This document shows, one piece after another, positions 38,776-49,750 of a stretch of DNA of 64,000 bases. The stretch covers positions 1 through 64,000 of the forward strand of contig NZ_JAOSLC020000003.1 of NCBI RefSeq assembly GCF_026191475.2, written 5' to 3'. A program made the position numbers and the translations under genes. The stretch comes from Polaribacter ponticola. GTDB lineage: Bacteria; Bacteroidota; Bacteroidia; Flavobacteriales; Flavobacteriaceae. The stretch's first letter is position 1. Each line of letters opens with the position of its first letter. The notes under the pieces were generated by a model. That model did no database searches, was not told the DNA's origin, and saw only the letters and a program-made list of their open reading frames with translations.

Positions 38776-39768
38776 ATGAAAAATTACAGAGAAGTAGTAG
38801 GAATTGATGTATCAAAAAAGACGATTGATGCTTATTGTTATCATGCCCAAGTTCATAAAGAGTTTAAGAACGATTTAGTTGGTTACAAAAGCCTCTTAAA
38901 ATGGGTTTTACAAGCAACAAAAGAAAGTGCTGTTTTTTATTGTTTTGAGAATACAGGTTATTATTCCTTAAAACTTGCGCTTTATTTGCATAGTAAGAAA
39001 GTAGTTTATGTTGAGGAAAGTCCGTTAAAAATTAAGCGTTCTTCAGGGATTGTAAAAGAGAAAACAGATAAACTAGATGCTCAAGTAATAGCAAGATATG
39101 GTTGGCTTTACAGAGAAGAGTTAACTCCAAGTACTGTTAAAAGTAGCTCTCATTTAGAGTTAGGTAGATTGTTAGCTTTAAGAGATCAGTTAGTTAGAAA
39201 TAACGCGGGTTTAAAAGGTACTTTAAAAGAGATGAAAGAGCTTTTAACAAGCTCTACAACAGATTTAGGTTGTATCAGTTTAAAGCGAAGTATTGACTAT
39301 TTATCTAAGCAAGTAAAGGCAATAGAAATTAGAATTGAAGAAATAATTTTTGATGATATTTCTATGAGTAAAAACTACGAATTATTAAAAAGTATGAAAG
39401 GGATTGGTCTTGTGGTTGCTTGTCAATTAATTTATCATACAGGTAACTTTACACGTTTTAAAAGTTGGCGTGCTTTCTCCAGTTATTGTGGAACTGCACC
39501 TTTTGAGCATCGCTCTGGTACAAGTATTCATAGACGAAAACAATGTCATTATTTAGGAGATAGAAAGATGAAAAGTTTACTAAGTATGGCAAGTGTTTCT
39601 GCAATACAACATGATAGCGAACTAAAATTGTATTATCAAAAAAAGTTAGCAGAAGGAAAAGATAAAATGTTAGCAATAAATAATGTTAGAAACAAACTAA
39701 TAGCGAGAGCTTTTGCAGTAGTTAAAAGAGGAACACCGTATGTTGTTCTTCAAAATTATGCTGCTTAA
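38776..39768 (+). CDS. IS110-B2 transposase
   Basis: 330 residues, the same protein as IS110-B1 (DEDD: GIDVSKKTID, FENTGYY, KTDKLDAQV; Tnp20: KGIGLVVACQ). Intact. Confidence 0.92.
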   Translation: MKNYREVVGIDVSKKTIDAYCYHAQVHKEFKNDLVGYKSLLKWVLQATKESAVFYCFENTGYYSLKLALYLHSKKVVYVEESPLKIKRSSGIVKEKTDKLDAQVIARYGWLYREELTPSTVKSSSHLELGRLLALRDQLVRNNAGLKGTLKEMKELLTSSTTDLGCISLKRSIDYLSKQVKAIEIRIEEIIFDDISMSKNYELLKSMKGIGLVVACQLIYHTGNFTRFKSWRAFSSYCGTAPFEHRSGTSIHRRKQCHYLGDRKMKSLLSMASVSAIQHDSELKLYYQKKLAEGKDKMLAINNVRNKLIARAFAVVKRGTPYVVLQNYAA

Positions 39769-39803
39769 AATAAAAACTAAATTTTATTAGGATTTGATCT
39801 TGG

Positions 39804-39926
39804 AATACGTGTAAAGAAAGTTGCGTGGTTTAAGCAGTGAATTTAGTAAATAAAACACAAACGAAGAAAATCCGAGAGGATTTTCGTAAGTAAGCTTTTA
39901 CCAGCAATTTTTTTTACACGGTGTTG
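39804..39926 (-). repeat. A17 (main part): attC-like site, family I
   Basis: Arms GTGTAAAGAAAGTTGC and GCAATTTTTTTTACAC: 16 pairs with G.T at 8 and 12. Hairpin GAAAATCC-GAGA-GGATTTTC. Confidence 0.85.
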
Positions 39927-39933
39927 TAGTGCG

Positions 39934-40980
39934 TTATTTTTTCATTTTCTTTAACCATTCTTCGTAATATGGTCTATCATTATTTGCTGGAACTTCATAC
40001 CATTGTGAACAGACAAAATAAATTTCTCCGTTTATTTGATAAGGATTTTTCCAATATCTTATTCTCTCGTAATATGGCGAATTTTCTTTTGCCAAAAATG
40101 GGAATTGAATATCAAAGGTCAATTTTGAATAATCGCCTCTTTGTAATCTTTCAATTTCATTTCTGTCTATTAAGTTGTTATTAACTAAATCATTGAATGT
40201 TTTTCGGACATATTTTCCAATTGGTAGTTTTCCAGTCGGTTCATTAAAATTCTCAAAAGTTCTATATTTTTTCGTTCTCGGTTTTTCGTAATTTTCTATC
40301 GGAACTATTTTGTTCTTACTCTCAATTTTTACTTCTAATACTTTAAAAACATTATCTATTATTTTTTCATCGAATTCATCTTGAAGTTCAGTTTTTAAAT
40401 AATCAATTATTTTTCCGCTATAATTTTCAGATAGTATTTTGGTTTTTAATTTTTTAAAATCCTCTATTTCTTTTAATTGTTGAATTTTTTCTTGAGCGTG
40501 ATTTTCAATATTTTCTTTGTTATAATTCTCTTTACTAAATAATTGTACAAATTTTAAACCTTTTTCACTATCTCTATTAAATTCAATTTCATCGATTAAA
40601 ACGATGCTATTTTTATTGAAAAATTTACCATCTAAAAACAATTGAATTTTATTACCAATTAGAATACCTAATTCAACTCTTGTAATTCCCATATAAGATG
40701 ATAGCTGTCCTTTGAAAGTAGAATTGTCAATTTCGAGAGAAGGTTTTTTAACTTCTACAATGAAAAGATTTCCTTTCTCTTTTGATCTTAAAATTAAATC
40801 TGGACTTATTCTATTTGAAGCTCCTAATTGAATACTTTCTCGTACGGCAATTTCATTATTAAATTCGCTCCATCCTAATTTTTCAAATGCTTGAACTACT
40901 TTTAATTCAAATAACTGTTCGCTCGTGTTTGTTGGCAAGTTTTCAGATAATATGTAACATAGTTCATTCCATTTTTCCAT
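39934..40980 (-). CDS. C18: PD-(D/E)xK-like protein with HsdR N-terminal fold
   Basis: 348 residues. Residues about 20-110 resemble the type I restriction N-terminal nuclease fold: ISPDLILRSKEKGNLFIVEVKKPS gives D..ExK. The remaining two thirds are charged, ending with an aromatic-rich domain (PYYERIRYWKNPYQING). No helicase motifs. A likely DNA-binding or nuclease protein, perhaps a solitary defence factor, but its action is unknown. Confidence 0.65.
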   Translation of the reverse strand: MEKWNELCYILSENLPTNTSEQLFELKVVQAFEKLGWSEFNNEIAVRESIQLGASNRISPDLILRSKEKGNLFIVEVKKPSLEIDNSTFKGQLSSYMGITRVELGILIGNKIQLFLDGKFFNKNSIVLIDEIEFNRDSEKGLKFVQLFSKENYNKENIENHAQEKIQQLKEIEDFKKLKTKILSENYSGKIIDYLKTELQDEFDEKIIDNVFKVLEVKIESKNKIVPIENYEKPRTKKYRTFENFNEPTGKLPIGKYVRKTFNDLVNNNLIDRNEIERLQRGDYSKLTFDIQFPFLAKENSPYYERIRYWKNPYQINGEIYFVCSQWYEVPANNDRPYYEEWLKKMKK

Positions 40981-41031
40981 ATTGATTTTCTCTTTTTTAA
41001 GTACGATTTTTCATTTTTCCCTAATGCACTA

Positions 41032-41158
41032 CAACGTTGTTGTATATGGTTTGTTGCGTGTTTAAGCACCTAATTTAGTAAATAATTACCAACCAAGAAA
41101 GTCCGCGAGGACTTTCGTAAATTAGCAATAAGCCAGCAATAAATTATATACGGTGTTA
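41032..41158 (-). repeat. A18: attC-like site, family I, identical to A26
   Basis: Arms GTATATGGTTTGTTGC and GCAATAAATTATATAC. Identical to A26, and both sit left of the thioredoxin-like gene. Confidence 0.88.
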
Positions 41159-41169
41159 CCATAAGTACT

Positions 41170-42538
41170 TTACAACAAGTTTTGTAATTGTTCCTTTAGT
41201 TTCGGATTTGAAGGTCTTTTAGCATTTGATTCAATAATTCTTCCGTTTTTGTCAATTAAAATGAAACGAGGAATACCTGTAACCTGATAATCTTTAAAAA
41301 AAGAAATATTTTCATTCGGTGCAAAAAGTTGAATTCCACCTAATTTTTTTCTGTTATCATTTCTTTCCACCTTTTTTATTGTCTTTATAACTTATACTTA
41401 CAAATTGAATATCTGTTTCTTCAAAGTGCTTTTCTAATTTTTTTAACGCTGGAATTTCAGCTATACACGGACCACACCAAGTAGCCCATAAGTCAATATA
41501 AATATATTTACCTTTCAAATCAGAAAGTGATATTAAATTATCTTCAACATCAAAAAGCTTGAAAGTAGGGGATGTTTTTCCTTTCGCTATTTTACTTAAA
41601 CTTAAATAGACTTGTCTAACTTCTTCTTTTCGTTTTTCATCTTTTGTTAAGTCATTGTATTTTTTGAAAGCAACTTCTACATCTTTTGAACGTTTTAAGT
41701 CATTCTTCCCAACATTATAGGCTAAAACTTCTCTTAAAACTGGTGTTTTTATATTTTCTTCTATTGATTCTAAGGTTTTTAGTATTGGATCTGATAAATT
41801 TTCTATCTCTAATTTTGAAAATGTAACTTTCCTTAAATAACCTTCTAAAAAACGTATATAATAAGGACTTATTGATAATTTTTCATCGGTTAAATTTATG
41901 TCTTTATATGGATTTGGAAAGTTGTCTGATACTTTGAAATTCGTATTTTTTGTCACAAAACCGTGCATCATCTCGAAGCCTGCTAATCTATCTAACTTTT
42001 CATACTCTAAAGCTTTTTCTTCTAGATAAATAAAATCCGAATCTAGATTATTTTGCTCTTTTAAAAATTTAAATCTTAAATTAAACAGCGAATCTGTTTG
42101 TTGTAAAAATCTATTTTCATCAAATTTTGCATAATGACCATAATAGTAATTTTGCATCCCAGAACTTTCTTTCAAAGCGTTATGTTCTATTAGATAATTG
42201 TTTTCATTTGCGCCTAATCCTTTATATTCAACATATTTAGTCGGATTTTTTGTGTCTATTGATAATTTTAAATTAAATGAAGGTTTTAAATAAATAGGAA
42301 TAGGTTTTTTATCAAAAAAGAAATAATACCCTTCTGAAATGTTTAATGTATCTATAAATGTATTGTCTGATTTTAAATTGAATGTATGAATAACTTCACT
42401 ACGAGAACTAACAATAGATAACTTGTCTGAATTCGGGTTTTCTATTTTCCCCGATATTATAATGTAATTTACTTTTTCTTTTTTTGTACAAGAAATTGAT
42501 GTTAATAATAAGAATGATATTAGTAAAATGTTTTTCAT
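41170..42538 (-). pseudogene. C19: TlpA/thioredoxin-like lipoprotein (copy 1), two homopolymer shifts
   Basis: Same gene as C27 (intact, 456 residues) but with one T fewer in two T-runs at about 41350 and 41375, breaking KKRWKEMITEKKLGG. The start is ATG at 42538 (MKNILLISFLL...SC); an open extension to 42601 only reads into the attC-like site. N-terminal DUF4369-like region, then AhpC/TSA domain with WCGPC. Two identical defects next to an otherwise identical copy point to possible base-calling error. Confidence 0.75.
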
Positions 42539-42563
42539 TATCGTATTTTTTTTGTATTTATGG

Positions 42564-42688
42564 TAACGTGTTTGTGTATGATTTGTGGCGTTTTCAAGCA
42601 CCTAATTTAGTAAATAAAAACCGAATAGAAAATCCGCGAGGATTTTCGTAAGTAGGCGAGTACTAGCCATTAATTATACACGGTGTTG
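42564..42688 (-). repeat. A19: attC-like site, family I, identical to A25
   Basis: Arms GTGTATGATTTGTGGC and GCCATTAATTATACAC. Left of the membrane-protein cassette in both places. Confidence 0.88.
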
Positions 42689-42730
42689 CCACCAGTAATT
42701 TTTATTTCGTATTTTCTTATTCATTTTTTC

Positions 42731-43191
42731 TCATTCATTCCATTTTATAACTTTCCTGATTTTTCTATTTACGAGTTTATATTCCACAAAAGCGAGAACA
42801 TAAAATGTCAAATTTAATATTAGAATTAAAAGAAAATTACTTTCCAATTTCCCTGATTTAATAGAATAGTATAAATTCAAAATCAATGCAATTGTAAGAA
42901 AAACAAATAAAATCATAGATATTAATTTCAATCTTAACTTATATTCTTTAAAATTCTCCTTTTTAAAAGTCACAATTATTTTTGGAAGTAATTTCTCAAA
43001 AGGTGATGAAATTCGTAATAAGTCAATTCGTTTTTCATTTTCAAAACCCAAAAAAACTTATTGGGTTCATTTATATAGGTTGAAACATATTTAAAATCCA
43101 AAGAAGTGTGTCTCTTTAACGATAATAATCTAATATTTCGTTCTATTCTTTCAGAATTTGATTCCGTAATATTTTTTCTTTTAAAGTACAA
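42731..43191 (-). pseudogene. C20: membrane protein, overlapping frames (copy 1)
   Basis: Frames 42976-43191 (basic, soluble) and 42731-43051 (two membrane helices) overlap. One base in an A7 run at about 43050 (NKFFGFENEKRID) would join them into one protein of about 153 residues. The second copy (52029-52489) has exactly the same arrangement, so the shift is inherited, or is a real programmed or two-gene overlap. No family recognised. Confidence 0.6.
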
Positions 43192-43217
43192 TTTTGAAGT
43201 TCAGTTTTTATTGGTGG

Positions 43218-43342
43218 CAACGTTTTAGTATAAGATGTGTAGTGTAAATTTAGTGATTAATTAATAAATAATAACAGACATAAGAATGAGCGAGAATAAT
43301 ATAAATAAAACGAAAAAAAACTATACATTTTATACTTTGTTA
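43218..43342 (-). repeat. A20: attC-like site, divergent family III
   Basis: Arms GTATAAGATGTGTAG and CTATACATTTTATAC: 15 pairs with G.T at 7 and 12. No GCGA-capped hairpin; the interior is AT-rich. Recognised mainly by the stem rule and the CAAC/GTTA cores. Confidence 0.75.
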
Positions 43343-43382
43343 GCACAAGTATTTAATATATCTAATTTAGGAATTAACGGGT

Positions 43383-43880
43383 CTAATTATTGGTGTGTAA
43401 TGTGTCTTTTAATGACAATACTTTATATAATTCAATTTTTAATTTCAATTTATTTATGGAGTCTTTTAAAATAATCTTTTCATTAATTAAATTGTTGTTT
43501 TTTCCTTTATAATCGAATGTAAAATAAGAAAAAGTTAAAGTTCCTAATAAGGATATTATAGTAATAGGTAAATGTATTTTTTGATATAAAGTTAATGGAA
43601 TTTTAGTTAGAGATTTTTCAAATTTTATAAAACCTTTCTTAAATTCTTTTAAATTTTCTCCTTTAGTTGTTAACTTATACCAAGACGAACCTTTTGTAGC
43701 TATTATTTTAGAAAATAAATTATTTTTAACTCCAAAAGACCTTATACTGTATGAAATATCCTTATATGTTTCTTTTAATTCTGGTAATTTGTATAAAATA
43801 TTATCGACATCAAACATTTCTGTATTTTCAATATTTTTTATAACAATGTCTAAATATTTTACTTTGTCCTTATATTCCAT
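43383..43880 (-). CDS. C21: hypothetical protein with a membrane helix
   Basis: 165 residues. The first 95 look like a small winged-helix or helical DNA-binding-like unit (ATKGSSWYKLTTKGENLKEF resembles the wing of a DUF-type HTH), then one membrane helix (about 105-122) and a charged coiled-coil tail. No family recognised. Confidence 0.6.
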   Translation of the reverse strand: MEYKDKVKYLDIVIKNIENTEMFDVDNILYKLPELKETYKDISYSIRSFGVKNNLFSKIIATKGSSWYKLTTKGENLKEFKKGFIKFEKSLTKIPLTLYQKIHLPITIISLLGTLTFSYFTFDYKGKNNNLINEKIILKDSINKLKLKIELYKVLSLKDTLHTNN

Positions 43881-43908
43881 TTTAGTAGTAAGAGTTGTAT
43901 ATTTGTGC

Positions 43909-44034
43909 TAACGTTGTTGTATAAGATTAGTTGCGTAATTTAAGCACTAAAGTTAGCAAATAAATCACAGATAGAAAGTCCGCGAGGACTTTCGTAAATT
44001 GACTAAAACCAGCAATTAATTTTATACGGTGTTG
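43909..44034 (-). repeat. A21: attC-like site, family I
   Basis: Arms GTATAAGATTAGTTGC and GCAATTAATTTTATAC: 16 pairs, G.T at 7 and 12. Hairpin GCGA-capped. Cores TAAC/GTTG. Confidence 0.85.
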
Positions 44035-44101
44035 GCTTTTAGTGCTTTTTTCAATTCAAAAATTCAATTTACAATATAATGAAATTTTCTCATTTTTTTG
44101 T

Positions 44102-44755
44102 TTAAATATAATGTTTAATGTTAATTATTAAATGAATAAAATTAATTAAAGTATGAATTATTATTAATTTCCAAATACTCATTCCATTGTCTTTCAGGTA
44201 GCCAAGTATTAATGAAAAAATAATCACTAAAATTAAACTTGTAATAGCAAAGACAGTATCCATAATAGTTAAGAAGCCTAAATGAGGAAAAATCATTAAT
44301 ATACTTGCAAATAAATTCCCTTGACTTATTGGTTTTCTTATTTTTTCAGAATTTTGGTTAACATAGCTTTGAATAAAACCTCTATAAGCAAATTCCTCAA
44401 AAAATGAATTTAAGATGTAATTTAAAATAACGATTCCAATTACTTTAGTTTTCATATATTCAGTTTTGCTTGAATAAACTGAAATAAAGTAATTATTTAT
44501 AATATAAAGAGTTGCCAAAAAAAGAAACAACCAAATTTCATTTTTCCGTATTTGTGTTATTTTAAATAATTTCCCCCTATTTTTAATAAACTTTATAGTG
44601 TAAATATAAAAAGCAAATCCAAGTGCTAATTTTAATATTGTAGTTGTAATTTCCTTATTAAAATGGATTTTTATTCCTTCATAAAATATAACACCTAAAA
44701 GATAGGTGGAAGCAAATAGAATTAAAGGAAATAAATATTTTTTCATAAAAATCAC
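44102..44755 (-). CDS. C22: CPBP intramembrane metalloprotease
   Basis: 217 residues, about seven membrane helices. CPBP motifs: EEFAYRGF (EExxxR) near residue 120, FPHLGF (H) near 155, and HTLINF near the end. In bacteria such Abi-type proteins serve in bacteriocin self-immunity or peptide maturation. As a lone cassette gene, immunity is a reasonable guess. Confidence 0.85.
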   Translation of the reverse strand: MIFMKKYLFPLILFASTYLLGVIFYEGIKIHFNKEITTTILKLALGFAFYIYTIKFIKNRGKLFKITQIRKNEIWLFLFLATLYIINNYFISVYSSKTEYMKTKVIGIVILNYILNSFFEEFAYRGFIQSYVNQNSEKIRKPISQGNLFASILMIFPHLGFLTIMDTVFAITSLILVIIFSLILGYLKDNGMSIWKLIIIHTLINFIHLIINIKHYI

Positions 44756-44844
44756 AATCTGTAAAATTGCTTAATCCCAATTTTTATTCTCAACTTAAAA
44801 TAACTCCATATTCAACATGCGAGTGATTTTTCCCGCATTAAAGC

Positions 44845-45035
44845 CAACGGTCTTGTGTATGAAACGTAGCGTATAAATAGTCGCTAACTTTTCGGATTTA
44901 GCACGAGCCGAATTTTTTATTTTTATGTTTAATTTTCTTTTATAAATATAACCAAATTAAAAATTTGGCGTACTTTGTAAATATACAAAAACCTCTCGGA
45001 AAGCCTATAATAGCTATGTTTTATACACGTTGTTA
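44845..45035 (-). repeat. A22: attC-like site, family II (long)
   Basis: Arms GTGTATGAAACGTAGC and GCTATGTTTTATACAC. Nearly the same as A12, and the start of the following cassette is also alike. Confidence 0.85.
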
Positions 45036-45064
45036 GCCACTGGCTTTATTCCGCAAACTTGCTA

Positions 45065-45136
45065 GCGTTGGCGTGAAAGCTCTTTTAAATTTGTGAGGCA
45101 CGAGCAAACTTTAAATGTGCTTGCACTAGCGTTGGC
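45065..45136. repeat. Q7: second-family hairpin element, left of C23 cargo
   Basis: GCGTTGGC at both ends; AAGC-TCT-TTTAAATTTG pairs with CAAACTTTAAA-TGT-GCTT. Nearly identical to Q1, although C23 carries a different class of restriction system. Confidence 0.72.
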
Positions 45137-45139
45137 TTT

Positions 45140-47778
45140 TTACATTCCGCTTATTAATTCTTTCGCTTTGTCCAGAGTAAATGCTCCTTTAACTTCTTTC
45201 TTGTCAAAAACCATAAAATAGGAAAAGTCGTTTCCAGCTTGTCTTTCCCATTCGTTTCCGAGTCTGCACTTTCCTTCGCTGTCAGAACCGTCTAAATGGT
45301 CTCCTTTCGTTTCTATTAGTATTGTTTTTCCAGATTTAGTTTGCAAAATAAAGTCAGGATAATGATTGGCTTTAAAACCGTTGATAAAAAATCCTTTTCC
45401 TCTTTCTAAATTTCTATGCCAAAAAGCAATATTTGAAGAAGTTCCGATTTCCATTATAACTCTTTCCTCAAAATTATTCATTGTTCCTTCTTTTTCATAC
45501 AATGAATTTCCGATTGAAGAACCAACATTTCCAGGAACAATTTCCTTTCCTAATTTCCAGTTTCCTTTCGCTTTTATTCCTTTGGTTTTTAAAATATCAA
45601 AAAATCGAGTTTCCGCATAACTGTCTGAAAGTTGTCTGATTTTAGATTTTATTTTATCTGTATAACTCCATTTTCTAACTAAAATATCTCGCATTTGCTC
45701 TGCGTTCATTCCTTTTAAAATTCTGCCAACGTAAACTTTTATTTCTTGGTCAGGAATTGGATACATATTTCCAATAATTTGCATTATTTGATGCGTAATA
45801 TCGCTTATTTGAGCATCTTTTGGTTTCGCCAAAATATATTCTGCAATTGGGTCTTTTACTTGACTTTCCTCAATTTTTACCCAATCTGGTGTATAATTGT
45901 CTTTTACTGTTTCTGTTAAATCTACTTTGTATAAATCGGACGATATTTTGTCAAAATCTATTTTAATATCTTCATCAGAAAGTTTAAAATCCTTTAATAA
46001 AGATTCTCTGTTTAATAATTCTTCGTCTGTTCCAAAGATGTCGCTTGCTGTTACTTTTAGAAAAAATTGAGGAAAATCTATTTTATCAATAATTTCCTTA
46101 TTTGTTTCTTTTACACGATAACGTTTTACTTTATCTCCCATTTCTTGAAAAATATTTTCGTCAACAGGTTGTTTTTCCTGTTCCTTTATTTGTTGTTCTA
46201 ATTCATTATTTTCTTCTTTAGAAATTGATTCCATTTCTTGATTGAAAGGATTATTTTCAATTTCTTCTTCACTTGCATTTGGGTCAAATGATATTCGCTT
46301 TTTATCAATCGTTTCTTCTTCGGTTTCTTTTTGTTGTTCTGGAAATAGAAAAGAATCAACAGGATTTACAACTTCTGTTTGTTTTTTTCTTCTGTCATTT
46401 TATCAGAAACTCTATGTTCATTTCCACTAAATCCAGATGCTTTTAAACCTTCAACAATGCTTTGTAATGTGTCATTAAATTTTGCCGAAGCTGTTAATAC
46501 ATAGGAAAGATTTAACTGAAAAGCTTTATGTTTTTGAACGTAAGGTTGACGAAGTACACGACCTAAAATTTGCTCAACATCTACTGCACTCGATTTGTCA
46601 GCCAAAGACGCTAAAATGTATGCAAAAGGACAATCCCAACCTTCTTTTAAAGCATTTATTGTAATTATGTAACGAACTTCACAATCTTTACTTTGTAAAT
46701 CTGGAATGCTTTTAAGTTCATCAATATTCGCTGTTTTGATTTTTATTTGATTTTCGGGAATACCTAAACTCAATAATTGTTCTTTTAATTTCTCAAAAGT
46801 TGTATTGTCGTTTTTTGTTTTTGGCTGTGCTTGAAACAAAACGATTGGTCGAATGTATTTTCCGCCATCTTTTTCTTGCTTTATTGCCAAATTTTCCAGT
46901 TTGCGTTGTAAATGCAAAGCATTGTTTATGACCTCTGTTTTATCGTGATTGTTGTAAACGATGACAGGAAGTTTAACCATATGTTCCTTTTTTAGTTCTA
47001 TTGCAGGAACAAGACTTACAATGTTGCTATTGTCCTTTGGTGTTGCTGTTAAATCCAAAATGAAAGATGGATTTAAGTTTTTAAGCATATCTACGCTCAA
47101 ATCACTTTCTGCATTATGACTTTCGTCAACAACTAAAACAGGATGCAAACTTCTAATTACATTTATTAAAGCTGTGTCGTCAACATCTGCTAATAAATGT
47201 TTTCTATTTGTGTATTGTGGAACAAATGAAGCTAATTCGCCATTTTCTTGGTAGACTTTTCTATCTTCTTTTTTTCTTGCTCTTAAACTTGCAAAACTCA
47301 AAACGAAAATGCTCAATTGTTCCTTTACAATGGTTGGATTGAAATTTGAACCTTGTAGCAAATCTTCTTTTTGATAAATCTCAACCTTGTGGTTAAAAAG
47401 AGCATTTAATTTTTGGCGATAAGGATGCTCTGGATTTGATAAAGCATTTACAGTTTGTTGTAATAGATTACTCCAAGGAACTAACCAAATAACAGCTTTT
47501 GTTTTACTTGTATCGTAAGCAGAAAAAATGGAATGCAAAGCATTTACTGCAATAAAGGTTTTTCCTCCAGCTGTTGGTACTTTTATGCAAACGTGAGCTG
47601 ATTTTGGAATGTTGTTTTTGTAAGGTTGCATTCCTGTATTATCCAAAGGGTTATATGGTCCAATTTTGTCTTCCCAATATTGATTGAATGCAGTCGCTAC
47701 ATTTTTATGTTTTTGAACATATTCTAAATATTTTTCAAGATTTTCTATTACTTTTTGTTGGTAGCTTTTTAATTCCAT
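45140..47778 (-). pseudogene. C23: type III restriction enzyme Res subunit, one frameshift
   Basis: SF2 helicase-nuclease of about 880 residues. The frame from 47778 has Walker A PTAGGKTF (68-75), DESHN and LTATP, then GWDCPFAYILASLADKSS and GRVLRQPY. It breaks at an A7 run (about 46377); one base more joins MTEEKK to TEVVNPVDSF, continuing to 45140. The C-terminal nuclease region has YPDFILQTKSGKTILIETKGDHLDG, a PD...ExK site. Works with the Mod subunit encoded just upstream. Confidence 0.82.
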
Positions 47779-47781
47779 AAT

Positions 47782-49380
47782 TTAAAATCTTGTAATGTCT
47801 CTTGGTATTTTTTTAAAAATAATATTATTTTTTGCCATAAAGTCTTTAGGTAGCAAACAATTATCTGCATAAATCACATACTGTTCGCCTTTAGTTTTTA
47901 TGAGTTCTAAAGCATCATAATCTAAAGTGGTTAACTTGTTCTTTTCATAAATGAAATAATAAACTGAATCATCTTTTTTACCTAAAAAGTAATTAATTTT
48001 TTTGGTGCTTTAAAAGGTGTTCTTGTTTCTGAAAACCAAATGTATTCTCGTATTTTCTCTATACCAACCTGTTCATTTAAGTTATGTTTATCATCAAAAA
48101 GTGGTAAGCCTAATTCATAAAAATTAAAATCTCCTCCAGTTCCTTCAACTGCTTTTTTTCTTTGCCATAACCTTTGGAAACTCTTTTACTCGTTCAGCAG
48201 TAATATCATTGGCATAATCTTCCATTTCTACTAAAATGAATTTTCTGTTACCATCATCTTGTTTATTTAGGTTTAAAACTGCGTGAGCAGTTGTACCAGA
48301 ACCAGCAAAAGAATCAAGAATTATATCATTTTTATCGCAAGAAATTAATAGACATTTTTCTATAACTTCAATTGGTTTGGGGAAATCAAAAACTTTTTTG
48401 TCAAAAATGCTTTTTACATCTGTTGAAGCTTTCTTATTACCCTCAATATCTGTCCATAAATTTCCTGCTTGTTTTGTTCGACCATCTAAATAAAACTTTA
48501 AATATGGTAGTAATTTTCCTTTCTTATCTTTTTTCCATTCTATGAGACCTTCTTTTACAAATTTTTCATAACCTTCTCGTGAGCATCTCCATCTACTATC
48601 ATAGCCGGAAGGACCTATTGGAAAAACTTCTTCCTTATTTGGATTTAAAATACCAAAATACATATTTGGTCTATCTTCTTTTTTATCTTCTCCTCCTGTT
48701 TTTCTTAAAGTTCTAGTCAAATAATTTCCTTTTTCATCTTCCTGATTGTATATTTTTTTGTCTTTTTCTGAAAAAGGAAGTCCTTTTATTTCTGAAAACT
48801 TTGTTTTGGAATAAATTAAAATATAATCTAATTCATTCGCGACACGAGAATTACCTTGACCAGTAGGTGTACCTGTAGCTCTTGATATGCAACCTCTAAA
48901 ATTGTTTTTACCAAAAATTTCATCTAAAACTAATCTTAGGTGGTGAATTTCATTTTCATCTATTGAAATAAAAATTAGTCCTTTATTATCTAAAAGTTTA
49001 TGAAGTAATTGCAATCTTGGATACATCATACACAACCATTTGTCGTGTCTTGTTAAATCGTCTCCGTCTTTTCCAACAACTTCGCCTAACCATTTTTTAA
49101 TTTTAGGATGATTAACATTATCGTTATAAACCCAACTTTCATTTCCTGTGTTGTAAGGTGGGTCTATATAGATACATTTTATTTTTCCTTCGTATTCTGG
49201 TAATAGACTTTTTAGAGCTTCTAAATTATCGCCTTGAATTATTTTATTTCCGCTTTCTGTTGGTTCGGTTTGTTCTCCTTTTTTAGCAGTAAAACCGTAT
49301 TTGTGTTCCAAAACTCTGTAAGGTACATCTTGATGATGGCTTATAACTTTGTCTTTTCCTATCCAATTGAGTGTTGGCAT
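47782..49380 (-). pseudogene. C23: type III DNA methyltransferase Mod, two frameshifts
   Basis: 411 residues in the first frame: DPPYN (73-77), LARHDKW-like LTRHDKWLCMMYPRL, and motif I DSFAGSGTTAH near 360. After a T7 run at about 48150 and another near 47998, the neighbouring frames continue with ...DFNFYELG... to ...KKIPRDITRF and a stop at 47782, only three bases before Res begins. A full Mod has about 530 residues. Methylates one strand and gives the complex its specificity. Confidence 0.82.
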
Positions 49381-49381
49381 A

Positions 49382-49582
49382 TTATTGTTGGTCTTTATTA
49401 GATATTATTAATTCTTTCACGTCCACATCTAAAATATTAGCAATGTCCATTAAGGTTTCCAATCTTGGTTGTTGTCTATTTTGAGCATAAGCATTTACCA
49501 TATTGTAGCTTTTGCCTAGTTTTTCAGCCAACCAAGTTTGTTTAATTCCTTTCTGTTCCAACATTTCCTTAATTCGGTTCAT
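49382..49582 (-). CDS. C23: small XRE regulator (controller protein)
   Basis: 66 residues, HTH_3. The sequence is close to the controller of C13 (MNRIKE(V/M)LEQKGIKQ..WLAE), although the enzymes that follow are unrelated. The regulator may thus belong to the carrier part of the cassette. Its stop is one base before the Mod start. Confidence 0.82.
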   Translation of the reverse strand: MNRIKEMLEQKGIKQTWLAEKLGKSYNMVNAYAQNRQQPRLETLMDIANILDVDVKELIISNKDQQ

Positions 49583-49660
49583 TTAAGATATTTTTCCAAT
49601 CCACTAATTTACATTTATATCTCAAAAAACTGTGTATTAAATCAAAATATTTTCGGGTGG

Positions 49661-49733
49661 TGGTGGGAAAAGGCAAGCTCTTTTTATTTTGTGAGGCACG
49701 AGCAAAATAAAATGTGCTTGACTGTGTGGTGGC
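49661..49733. repeat. Q8: second-family hairpin element, right of C23 cargo
   Basis: GGTGGGAAAAGGCAAGC-TC-TTTTTATTTTG pairs with CAAAATAAAA-TGT-GCTT. Near-copy of Q2, including the following CTTTTCAGAGCTTG up to the attC-like site. Confidence 0.68.
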
Positions 49734-49750
49734 TTTTCAGAGCTTGTGGC

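Larger units (their letters stand above)
38579..39803 (+). mobile_element. IS110-B2, inserted in the left spacer of A17
   Basis: 1225 bp, the same as IS110-B1 over its length. Flanks CAACGTG on the left and AATACGTGTAAAG on the right. Same position in the site as B1, so the insertion point is specific. Confidence 0.85.

Noticed and set aside
42538..42601. Longer protein starts running into the attC-like sites (also at 51024, 55696, 58431, 62653)
   Set aside because: They use TTG or similar starts within the site and would put a basic leader before clear signal peptides or starts; internal ATGs were chosen.
43286..43474. A + strand open frame of 62 residues beginning in A20
   Set aside because: It overlaps site A20 and the end of a - strand gene, has no recognisable protein features, and all other cassette genes are on the - strand.
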